From the NCBI GenBank assembly GCA_001799195.1, contig MGSU01000016.1, positions 21,530-32,186 of the forward strand: a DNA stretch of 10,657 nt, read 5' to 3'. Positions 7,301 to 10,657 of this stretch are shown here, in pieces. The position numbers and the translations under genes were made by a program. The notes beneath the pieces were generated by a model. That model had not been told where the DNA came from. It ran no database searches and saw only the letters and a program-made list of their open reading frames with translations. The stretch comes from Deltaproteobacteria bacterium RIFOXYA12_FULL_61_11. GTDB taxonomy: Bacteria > Bdellovibrionota_F > JAHFAK01 > YA12-FULL-61-11. The first letter of the stretch is position 1. Each line of letters opens with the position of its first letter.

Positions 7301-9659
7301 GCTCTTCCCCCCGGATATACAGGCTCTTCAAGCCGCGATAGACCCCGCGATGCACGAAGCCGCGCGAATGGAGAGCGGTGTAGAACTGCTCGATCGGCAG
7401 TTCGGTGCCTTCCTCGGGGGTACTGAGGATCGGAATCGGACCCTCAGGGAACACGCTGCCGGCAGCACGGAGTCGGACGCTCGCGTGGGTGGTTGGTGCA
7501 TGGTCTAGACCGGTTCGCACCGAGACGATGGTACCGGAGGCGTCGTTGTCCCGGGTCAACGTTATTCGTTGCCGCCGATCGCAGAGCAGAGGGCTGAGGA
7601 AACGCGCTTCTCCGAGTTCCAGCGGAAAGGTGGTCCCGGCCGTCTCGAGGACGAGGGCGAGGAAGCCTGCCGCGGGAAGGACCGGAGTGCCGTCTACGCG
7701 GTGATCCGCCACCAGGGGGTCCTCGGGTGCGAGTTCCAGTTCTGCCGGAGGAACTTGCTCAACGCGGGGGGGGGGCGATGGTTCCGGCGACACCCAGTAG
7801 CGTTCGCGTTTGAAGGGATAGGTGGGCAGACTGAGCGGCCGTCCTCCGAGGGGTCGCAGGAGGGTACCCCAATCGAGGTCGTTTCCTCGCAGGTACGCCA
7901 GGACGGACTCGCGCCAGGGAGTATCGGTCAAACCCTCCACAAAGGTAGGAATATTCCCGAGGTTGTCTTGATAGCGCGAGGTCCATACTCCCGCGAGGGT
8001 TCGGCGCAAGAGGGTGAGGGCCTCGCCGAGTTCTGAGGAGAGCAGGATGGCTCGCTTCTGGAAATGATCGCGTCCGCAGGCCAGAGTCCTGACGACCTCG
8101 CGGAGTGTTACGGTGGTGGGGCGGCGCTCCAGCCAATCGGCGAAGTGTTCGAGGCGTTGGCGCAGCCCCTCCTCGGAACGGGCCGAGAAGAGCAGCGGCA
8201 CCATCTCGCCATCGTCGGGAACGGCTGAGTGTGACGTCTGTCGAGGAGCTTCCTCGAGCACCATGTGGCAGTTGGTGCCACTGAAACCGAAGGAGCTGAG
8301 GGCTGCTCGGCGCAAGGCGCCGGGATGCGCCGGCCAGGGTCTTGCCGAGGTGAGGGGGAAAAAGGCACCGCTCTCGAAATCGATGGCCGTGTTCGGACGT
8401 TCGAGATGCACGGTCGGGGGAAGGACCTGATGTTGGAAGGCGAGCAGGGTCTTGATCAAACCGGCGATGCCCGAGGCCGCGATGGTGTGCCCGATGTTGG
8501 ACTTGACCGACCCGAGCGCGCAGAACCCCTTCTTGGGGGTGAAGGTGCGGAAGGCGCGTTGCAGGGCCTGGACCTCGATCGGGTCCCCTAGCTTGGTACC
8601 GGTGCCGTGAGCCTCGAGATGACTCACCGTGGAGGGATCGACCTCGAGCTTCCGGTACACTCCTTCGAGCAACTCGATCTGCGCTGCCGGGTTGGGGGCG
8701 GTGATCCCGTTGGAACGGCCGTCCTGGTTGATCCCCGAGCCGAGGATCACGGCGTGGATCCGGTCCTCGTCCGCCACGGCCCGAGCCAGGGTTTTCAGGG
8801 CCACGACCCCGACCGCCTCACCGGGGACGAAGCCGTCGGCGCCCTCGTCGAAGACCCGGCAGGTGCCGCTGGGGGAGAGCATCCCGGATTTGCCATAGAG
8901 CAGGTGGAAGAGCGGGGTCAGCAGCAGGTTCACCCCGCCCGCCAAGGCCAGTTCGCACTCACCGGACGCCAGGTCGCGGCAGGCGAGATGCAGAGCGACG
9001 AGAGAAGAGCTGCAGGCCGTGTCCACGGTCAGACAGGGCCCTCGGAGATCGAGGAAATAGGCCACCCGGGCGGCGAGGATCGAAGGCGCGTTCCCGAGGA
9101 AGAAGGCCGCGCTGGCCGGCAAGCCTGCTTGGCGTACGAGTTGGGTATAATCCTGGGCACTGATTCCGGCGTAGACCCCGACTCGGCGACGTCCGAGGGC
9201 CGAGGGGGCTTGGCCGGCGTCCTCGAGGGCCGTGTAGGCGCATTCCAGGAACAGCCGCTGTTGCGGGTCCATCAAACGGGCTTCCCGGCCGGAGAGGTTG
9301 AAGAAGAGGGGATCGAAGCGGTCGACGTCGGTCAGAAAGCCGCCGTGACGGCAGGGGGTGGTGTTCTCGACCGAGGGATCGGGATGGTAGTACCGCTCGA
9401 TGGGCCAACGCTCGGCCGGCACCAAGGTGATGCCGGAGCGGCCGGAGGCCAGGAGTTCCCAGAACTGTTCGGGAGTATTTCCCCCGGGGAAGCGTCCGGC
9501 CAGGCCTATCACCGCAATGGCGTGGCTCGTGGTCCTGTTCCCGAGACCGGAAGAGACTGCCGACGAGGCCTGCATGGTCTCGAGCAGGTTCTTCGCCGCG
9601 CCCGTCCCGAGTTCGCCACCGGCGACCAACCGCAAGATCTGTTCTTTGAGGTCTTTCAT
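1..9659 (-). CDS. Trans-AT type I polyketide synthase, KS-DH-KR-cMT-ACP-DH*-KS-KR (partial, 3' end outside window)
   Basis: A single open frame of 3219 codons starts at the ATG at 9659 and runs off the window at position 1 without a stop. Domains in order (residues): N-terminal helical tail 1-45, KS1 46-475, linker 475-622, DH1 639-890, KR1 895-1375 (structural half, then catalytic half), C-methyltransferase 1395-1730, ACP1 1780-1850, DH-like domain 1885-2155, KS2 2194-2625, linker 2625-2778, KR2 about 2785 to the edge. There is no acyltransferase, GHSxG motif or enoyl reductase. The short post-KS linkers and the KR-before-MT order mark a trans-AT enzyme, so a separate AT must load malonyl units. 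The protein is one of several likely subunits of an assembly line, as it begins with a KS and no loading module. It follows the SDR by 28 bases in the same operon. The product cannot be named from this fragment. Confidence 0.96.
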   Translation of the reverse strand, partial: MKDLKEQILRLVAGGELGTGAAKNLLETMQASSAVSSGLGNRTTSHAIAVIGLAGRFPGGNTPEQFWELLASGRSGITLVPAERWPIERYYHPDPSVENTTPCRHGGFLTDVDRFDPLFFNLSGREARLMDPQQRLFLECAYTALEDAGQAPSALGRRRVGVYAGISAQDYTQLVRQAGLPASAAFFLGNAPSILAARVAYFLDLRGPCLTVDTACSSSLVALHLACRDLASGECELALAGGVNLLLTPLFHLLYGKSGMLSPSGTCRVFDEGADGFVPGEAVGVVALKTLARAVADEDRIHAVILGSGINQDGRSNGITAPNPAAQIELLEGVYRKLEVDPSTVSHLEAHGTGTKLGDPIEVQALQRAFRTFTPKKGFCALGSVKSNIGHTIAASGIAGLIKTLLAFQHQVLPPTVHLERPNTAIDFESGAFFPLTSARPWPAHPGALRRAALSSFGFSGTNCHMVLEEAPRQTSHSAVPDDGEMVPLLFSARSEEGLRQRLEHFADWLERRPTTVTLREVVRTLACGRDHFQKRAILLSSELGEALTLLRRTLAGVWTSRYQDNLGNIPTFVEGLTDTPWRESVLAYLRGNDLDWGTLLRPLGGRPLSLPTYPFKRERYWVSPEPSPPPRVEQVPPAELELAPEDPLVADHRVDGTPVLPAAGFLALVLETAGTTFPLELGEARFLSPLLCDRRQRITLTRDNDASGTIVSVRTGLDHAPTTHASVRLRAAGSVFPEGPIPILSTPEEGTELPIEQFYTALHSRGFVHRGVYRGLKSLYIRGEELVAELLKQEAIPEPSHVLNAAGVLDAAFQAALALVVAGRQDLAPVPYLLDRCTLHAPLIRAATVHVRRTSSAPEAGRVCFDLHLFESSGALVAKLEGLRFQTRLRPWNSTPDYLYDLRWSASPVQSRAPEGASLFLHYGERYPLLAEALREFHADRPIEELTDPLSPDDPHLEQTLRSALERVPAGGTVYLLPPPPRPPRLSSDLELQAERTALLGLQLAKVLVARSSERPLLLKVLTLELAVLDGRDQICDPGPATLCGLVKVLAQEQRAIRTILVDLASPELSKESPYREATLASVVAEQDPATERELAFRRGRRYVRRLEALTLAPAEYAPFRDRGCYLIVGGLGGLGLEVARHLARRYQAKLALVGRRPLDQRGRTELEELTTLGGQARYFPADVTNSTALARCREEVEAAFGPVHGVIHSALVLADATLFRQNKQRFLAALRPKVHGSVNLARTFAGAELDFLCFFSSAISVFGNAGQANYAAASTFQDYFAQFLRTNLGLPVKLLNWGFWGEVGSVARPEYRTALERQGILSIGVAEGLDLFEAFSGSSQWRIIPFKLSPVLRGQLGLSQEAQRVALPARFPTSAGFSEVPPPVPPPEALDLAPGMNMLQHLSLVYFLRAVGATTASPPPSPDKATEYATALGVIPALHGHVHAMLSHLHEARQGNRQDATTGGFFQTQSSVELSTLADRLRDRLSTEHPALAPFLPLLEAAATNYLSILRGELPATQVFFPEGSPHLVRPVYEGTPGADYHNALLASHLAAIIRVLLTRREEVLLLEVGAGTGSATRAVLASLGDLAPRVRYRYTDLSRVFLEHGRTLFTDNACKPEFRLLDLEKSLAAQGFRPGEHDLVVASNVLHATSSLRHTLEQVKALLAAGGVLLLNEVVASQAFATMTFGLLDGWWLFQDKELRLPGAPLTSCSGWRTLLAEAGFLATAVYGMPGTKGEDDFAQAVLVSVSDGSLPLSMVQEKEVSTRPAPEPCSPQPSTGRLQELRAMVAEHLALPPEELELDRPFSEFGVDSLVAVELVQRLRQRLHVDLTPTTLFDHPTLRRLASQLEHLSPVQAPVSPSAVARPGRLPSEGLESKGSAFTFLPFPKNEGDLAVLACSLGPDTDVLTREHALGEGVAFLSLDALAELIFEAGAGLFTPFEVSLRNVQIRTPVFCMIGLRTDLLLRFRAKVGGFGLTLGLLGPDGIEAPCLTCSLSYERPAVPATPPWATITACKDVHLDKHAFYGNLRGATFGPAYQVVHDFLLTNGSAIATLRHAPERAPERARYLVDPWALNGLLQIGQYLANLPIDPEQSLFVPVGARSLTIYGPLVSERYRGHVATISQQPTHSDLDLALYDEQDRPLVVLEGLRTSRTNLRTLLAGVPERMRPRPSAVERPASAVRFSTSGARPSDEPIAVIGMAATFPGSTTLEQLWANLAAGVDAVGPLPEHRWFECYPPAERKAALAALTCTEGGFLASVEHFDPLFFGLSGAEALYADPQQRLFLETAYHALEDAGMVGEGLHGSACGVFVGAGAGDYGEVLRRSREPLSPLLYTGNIASILSARLSYLFDLHGPCLPVDTACSSSLVALHLACSALRAGECDLALAGGVNVYSSPMFYLLASKAGMLSPSGRCRTFSRSADGFVPGEGAGVVVLKPLSAARRDKNPVYALILGSGVNHDGRTNGMTAPSSLAQERLERQVYERYSIDPATLGYVEAHGTGTRLGDPVEFEALTRAFRMASRRDFRCVLGSVKSNLGHLGAAAGIAGLIKTVLCLYHRTLVPSLHSEPLNDLLEFTGTPFHIGSEKAPWTIGREGIPRRAGVSAFGISGTNCHVVLEEAPEEPSRSKPAAGPWLLPLSAKTAPLLQEQVHTLRAWLQGPGATASLCDIAHTLTLGRRHHEVRLALLVQERADLIAELERPDLLGLARATRPGCNEDQPRSGEPIITSLPSKDRKAVLEDLAQAYARGETLPGDALAEADQGRTLHLPGYPFERMRYWPAPAASTSEPSAQTTSSESLALWRLDLEQREHLPGLQVLERPRFILLTSEEDRTSPLLQASAEVEFVVLVLGPDASRGRISLEDPLAAATAILARLDEEPDCCGLVDACDLSPDNSVSLRCRLELLRRLAGRDRTETFHLVHLSLTERDCSPLEGVYRVLGDEYRWLRPRNLQLERLDPGVPALLVREMVGGHQPDAVWRNGRRLEPRMALQAIPPRPREEARFDPEGLYLLAGGTGDIGFLLAERLFRRGVRHLLIVGSADLGEPGTWRDLAASLPAGDARQRSLRRLLALQGRFDSVTYYTGDAAGLLHLRSTRLRDLPLRGLIHCAGRIDLLHPGFANHSLGELEAVFEAKLGPLALFRALLEHEEPDFILLFTSLASYLPGLGSGFAAYAGANAHLDRWAQQGRGRRLALSWPAWRDTGMVKGMGEYLDRAGLPWVE
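1326..1799 (-). other. Post-KS2 flanking linker in place of an AT domain
   Basis: About 155 residues follow KS2 and end in LPGYPFERMRYW, with Trp2778 closing the segment. As after KS1, no AT domain fits in this length and no serine nucleophile motif is present. The next segment goes directly into the KR structural half, so there is no DH directly after KS2. Confidence 0.82.
1800..3080 (-). other. Ketosynthase domain KS2
   Basis: This condensing domain (about residues 2194-2625) takes the ACP1 product after any DH* action. The triad is complete: Cys2364 in DTACSSS, His2499 in AHGTGT and His2539 in SNLGH. Residues from the opening IAVIG (2196) to His2539 match KS1 at a constant offset of 2148 codons, so the two domains have no net insertion or deletion over that stretch. 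GPC and GTNCH are shared with KS1. It should be active in elongation. Confidence 0.95.
2489..2874 (-). repeat. KS-derived direct repeat, copy in KS2 (partner at 8933-9318)
   Basis: Two exact 19-base matches, at 2489-2507 and 2856-2874, recur at 8933-8951 and 9300-9318. Both pairs sit at exactly the same offset of 6444 bases. They mark the homologous KS1 and KS2 coding segments, a substrate for intragenic recombination that would remove or add one module in frame. Confidence 0.85.
3195..4010 (-). other. DH-like domain (DH*) with Asp-to-Asn change: candidate enoyl isomerase or pyran synthase
   Basis: This is a second complete double-hotdog domain (about residues 1885-2155), placed between ACP1 and KS2. 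His1912 is retained, but the HxxxGxxxxP motif is degraded: Gly at +4 is Glu and Pro at +9 is Leu. The catalytic Asp of the DxxxQ motif is Asn2076 (LNGLLQ), and the HP before it is DP (Asp2071). TFGPAY in the second hotdog is conserved, so the fold is probably intact and not decaying at random. From recalled family knowledge, loss of the Asp and Pro with retention of His marks double-bond-shifting enoyl isomerases. Pyran synthases share part of the pattern. A standard dehydratase is unlikely; an inactive domain remains possible. Confidence 0.82.
4110..4322 (-). other. Acyl carrier protein domain ACP1
   Basis: This is a carrier domain of normal size (about residues 1780-1850). The phosphopantetheine site Ser1813 lies in FGVDSLVAVEL. 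It is flanked by Pro/Ser-rich linkers on both sides. It is a single copy and holds the intermediate worked on by DH1, KR1 and the methyltransferase, and probably by the DH-like domain that follows. No tandem ACP or beta-branching Trp signature was noticed. Confidence 0.94.
4470..5477 (-). other. C-methyltransferase domain
   Basis: This SAM-dependent domain (PKS residues about 1395-1730) adds a methyl to the alpha carbon of the ACP-bound beta-ketoacyl chain. It has the SAM-binding motif EVGAGTG (Glu1570, Gly1572), then DLVVASNVLHAT with His1650 and LLNEV with Glu1676. These match the His-Glu pair expected in PKS C-methyltransferases. The FGLLDGWW stretch after them is characteristic of the C- rather than O-methyltransferase type. 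Its place after the KR is usual for trans-AT lines; cis-AT lines have it before. Confidence 0.92.
5530..6985 (-). other. Ketoreductase domain KR1, B-type by motif
   Basis: This NADPH-dependent beta-ketoreductase comprises a structural half (about 895-1110) and a catalytic half (about 1120-1375). The catalytic half carries GGLGGLG from residue 1131, Lys1235, Ser1259 and Tyr1272. The residue four after the Tyr is Ser1276 rather than Asn, a variation also known in KRs that precede methyltransferases. LAD at the LDD position keeps the diagnostic Asp1217, which predicts a B-type (D-configured) hydroxyl. The HSALVLAD stretch is typical of trans-AT KRs. Active by motif. Confidence 0.92.
6990..7745 (-). 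other. Dehydratase domain DH1 (catalytic His and Asp present, YGP motif lost)
   Basis: This double-hotdog dehydratase spans PKS residues about 639-890 and would remove water from the beta-hydroxyl made by KR1. His653 sits in a full HxxxGxxxxP motif (HRVDGTPVLPAAG). Asp811 sits in DAAFQ, the DxxxQ motif, so the catalytic dyad is intact. The conserved GxxYGPxF segment is instead GFVHRGVY (767-774), so Tyr, Gly and Pro are changed. The domain is probably folded and may be active, but this deviation makes its activity uncertain. Confidence 0.88.
7766..7775 (-). repeat. Run of ten C (coding strand) in the KS1-DH1 linker
   Basis: Ten consecutive G on the plus strand read as ten C in the coding strand, giving three Pro codons and the first base of an Arg codon in SPPPR. 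The frame is intact on both sides: the KS1 motifs upstream and DH1 His653 downstream share one codon phase at the stated length. Long homopolymers are prone to replication slippage and to sequencing error, so this is the weakest point of the frame. Confidence 0.9.
7794..8244 (-). other. Post-KS1 flanking linker in place of an AT domain
   Basis: About 150 residues (475-622) separate KS1 from DH1. A cis AT would need roughly 300 further residues and a GHSxG serine motif, neither of which is present. The segment runs through LLFSARS to LPTYPFKRERYW with Trp622 at its end, the standard termination of the KS flanking subdomain in trans-AT synthases. In these systems the free-standing AT is thought to dock in this region. 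Confidence 0.85.
8245..9524 (-). other. Ketosynthase domain KS1
   Basis: This condensing domain (PKS residues about 46-475) accepts the chain from the upstream carrier and elongates it with a malonyl unit. It opens with IAVIG at residue 48. The active-site Cys216 lies in DTACSSS, His351 in AHGTGT and His391 in SNIGH, so the Cys-His-His triad is complete and it should be an elongating KS rather than a silent KS0. DPLFFN around the middle of the domain is more like trans-AT than cis-AT ketosynthases. Two small peculiarities are shared with KS2: GPC before the active site where GPA or GPS is usual, and GTNCH near the end where GTNAH is usual. Confidence 0.95.
8933..9318 (-). repeat. KS-derived direct repeat, copy in KS1 (partner at 2489-2874)
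   Basis: Partner of the KS2 segment. Identity beyond the two 19-base blocks is partial at the DNA level, as expected for paralogous ketosynthase domains rather than a very recent duplication. Confidence 0.85.
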
Positions 9660-9669
9660 CCGCGAGGTG

Positions 9670-9675
9670 CTCCTC
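9670..9675 (-). promoter_or_regulatory. Ribosome binding site of the PKS gene
   Basis: GAGGAG lies ten bases before the ATG at 9659, in the 28-base gap after the SDR stop. No other ATG, GTG or TTG in the PKS frame lies between the SDR stop and this ATG, so the start is well supported. The spacing is slightly long. No promoter-like or terminator-like sequence is evident in the gap, so the PKS is read as part of the same transcript. Confidence 0.6.
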
Positions 9676-9687
9676 GGTGCAACATGG

Positions 9688-10512
9688 TCAAACCTCTTCG
9701 GTGAGCAAGGCCGAGAACAAGCCGTTGCCCAGGAGCGATTGGCCGCAGTCGGCGACGAGCACCGCTCCGGTCACGCAGGAGGCGAGGGGAGAAGTCAGGA
9801 AGAGCGCGGTCCGCGCGAGCTCGTCGAGTTCGGGAAAACGGCGCAGGGGAAGGTGGGCCGCCAATCTCTCCGCGGCTGCTTCCGGGATTAAACGGCGGAA
9901 ACCCTCGGTTGCCCGTACAGCTCCGGGTACCAGGCTGTTACAGCGAATACCGTGGCGGCCCCACTCCGCGGCGAGGGTACGCATCAGGGCGTCCATACCC
10001 GCTTTGGCGGCGCATACGTGACTTTGATAGGGAGTGGGCAGGAAGGCCTGAGGGGCGGAGATGAAGAGCAAGGTGCCTTTACTGTCGCGGAGATGCGGGA
10101 AGGCCTCACGGCCGAGCACGAAGGCTCCACGCAGATCGCTGTCGAGGACCCGGTCGAACCCGGCGAGACTTAGGTCTTCGGCCGGGTAGGGAGTGTTGAC
10201 CGCCGCACCATGGACCACCACGTCGAGGCCGCCGCGTCGGCCGACCAGTTCCGAAAGTGCAGCCGATACAGCGGGTTGGTCGGTGACATCCAGGACGACG
10301 TGTTCGGCCGAACCTCCGGCCCTCGTGAGTTGTTCGACAGCCTCGAGGAGTACTTTTTCGCGGCGGCCGCAGACCGCCACGTGAGCCCCTGCCGCGGCGT
10401 AGGCTCGGGCCAAGGCGAGGTTGATCCCGGTGCCCACGCCGGCGACGAACACGGTCCGGTCCCGGAAGTAAGGACCGAAACAACCGGTCAGGTCCAGGGG
10501 AGGAACAGTCAT
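9688..10512 (-). CDS. SDR-family oxidoreductase, 2,4-dienoyl-CoA reductase-like, lacking the YxxxK Tyr
   Basis: This is a complete 274-residue cytosolic NAD(P)-dependent short-chain dehydrogenase/reductase of normal classical-SDR length. A Rossmann dinucleotide motif sits near residues 22-31 (VAGVGTGIN; the usual final Gly is Asn31). Asp75 in VLDVTD is the adenine-contacting position, and HGAAVN (101-106) replaces the usual NxAG. Ser152 lies in the active-site region and Lys170 is the catalytic lysine. The Tyr of YxxxK is replaced by Val166, with Tyr162 nearby. From recalled family features, loss of that Tyr together with the TEGFRRL stretch (202-208) and SPLASxVTGAVLVAD near the C-terminus points to the 2,4-dienoyl-CoA reductase branch. 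FabI-type enoyl-ACP reductase is a weaker alternative. It sits between an unidentified protein and a PKS in one operon, so a trans-acting enoyl or dienoyl reduction of a carrier-bound intermediate is plausible but inferred. SDR membership is near certain; the substrate is not. Confidence 0.9.
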   Translation of the reverse strand: MTVPPLDLTGCFGPYFRDRTVFVAGVGTGINLALARAYAAAGAHVAVCGRREKVLLEAVEQLTRAGGSAEHVVLDVTDQPAVSAALSELVGRRGGLDVVVHGAAVNTPYPAEDLSLAGFDRVLDSDLRGAFVLGREAFPHLRDSKGTLLFISAPQAFLPTPYQSHVCAAKAGMDALMRTLAAEWGRHGIRCNSLVPGAVRATEGFRRLIPEAAAERLAAHLPLRRFPELDELARTALFLTSPLASCVTGAVLVADCGQSLLGNGLFSALLTEEV

Positions 10513-10657
10513 AGCAACTCCTTGGCGTCATCCACGCTCAGCGTGCCTGCGGCGACCCGGGCGAGCAGTTCGTCCAGGGAGGCCGAGGGCGAGGGTTCGG
10601 CGATGGCGGGGGAGGGACTCGTGGGCGGAAGTGCGGGCTCCCGCGACCCGAGGTGCG
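10509..10657 (-). CDS. C-terminal end of an unidentified protein upstream of the SDR (partial)
   Basis: Only the last 48 residues are in the window, so the protein cannot be named. The visible part is a flexible Pro/Ser/Ala-rich stretch of about 25 residues, as found between domains or before a tail in PKS and NRPS proteins. It is followed by a short amphipathic helical segment, SLDELLARVAAGTLSVDDAK, then ELL and a TGA stop. The stop overlaps the SDR start codon (ATGA), so the two are almost certainly co-transcribed and translationally coupled. The tail resembles the first 30 residues of the downstream PKS (pattern VAxGxLxxxxAKxLL), which suggests a megasynthase subunit or a protein that associates with one. 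The reading frame is supported by the stop overlap, the amino-acid composition and the tail match. Its function is unknown. Confidence 0.7.
   Translation of the reverse strand, partial: HLGSREPALPPTSPSPAIAEPSPSASLDELLARVAAGTLSVDDAKELL
10518..10523 (-). promoter_or_regulatory. Ribosome binding site of the SDR gene
   Basis: AAGGAG lies five bases before the SDR ATG and inside the last codons of the upstream gene. It supports the ATG at 10512 as the start and indicates coupled translation across the ATGA overlap. Confidence 0.75.

Noticed and set aside
7794-8244. Degenerate AT domain after KS1
   Set aside because: The segment is only about 150 residues, has no GHSxG serine motif, and matches the KS flanking linker common to trans-AT synthases.
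9660-9687. Internal promoter or terminator between the SDR and PKS genes
   Set aside because: The gap is only 28 bases and contains the ribosome binding site. No hairpin with a T-run or promoter-like boxes are visible.
8607-9704. Plus-strand open frame of 365 codons
   Set aside because: It is the antisense shadow of KS1, overlapping the PKS start and the SDR stop. No domain or convincing start context was seen.

Overview
This window is a piece of a trans-acyltransferase (trans-AT) type I polyketide synthase (PKS) operon. Every supported gene reads on the minus strand, so transcription runs from position 10657 toward position 1. By eye the DNA is roughly two-thirds G+C. Codon use is GC-rich but still tolerates codons such as ATA, TTG, AGG and TAT. 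That fits a high-GC, secondary-metabolite-rich bacterium (for example Myxococcota, Acidobacteriota or a similar group). The window does not settle the taxon.

Layout in transcription order. (1) 10657-10509: the last 48 residues of an unidentified protein, a Pro/Ser/Ala-rich linker ending in a short predicted helical tail. (2) 10512-9688: a complete 274-residue short-chain dehydrogenase/reductase (SDR) that overlaps the previous stop (ATGA). It resembles the 2,4-dienoyl-CoA reductase branch and lacks the usual catalytic tyrosine of YxxxK. (3) 9659 to beyond position 1: one uninterrupted giant reading frame, 3219 codons in the window with no stop. It encodes KS1-linker-DH1-KR1-cMT-ACP1-DH*-KS2-linker-KR2 and then leaves the window. 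The frame was checked at more than twenty motif positions from the start codon to the window edge, and the same codon phase held throughout.

No acyltransferase lies in the synthase. Each ketosynthase is followed by a linker of only about 150 residues ending in a YPFxRxRYW signature, and the methyltransferase lies after the ketoreductase. Both features are typical of trans-AT systems, so malonyl units should be loaded by a separate AT encoded elsewhere.

Inferred chemistry: KS1 extends the chain. cMT, KR1 and DH1 would give an alpha-methylated, beta-reduced and possibly dehydrated intermediate on ACP1. The DH-like domain after ACP1 has lost the catalytic Asp (now Asn) and the Pro of its His motif. 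This is the pattern described for double-bond-shifting enoyl-isomerase or pyran-forming domains rather than ordinary dehydratases. KS2 would then take the product, and KR2 would reduce the next beta-keto group with the opposite predicted stereochemistry. The SDR may act in trans, for example as an enoyl reductase.

The points most worth a second look are DH* and its position between ACP and KS, the damaged YGP motif of DH1, the Tyr-less SDR, and a tail motif shared by the upstream protein and the start of the PKS.
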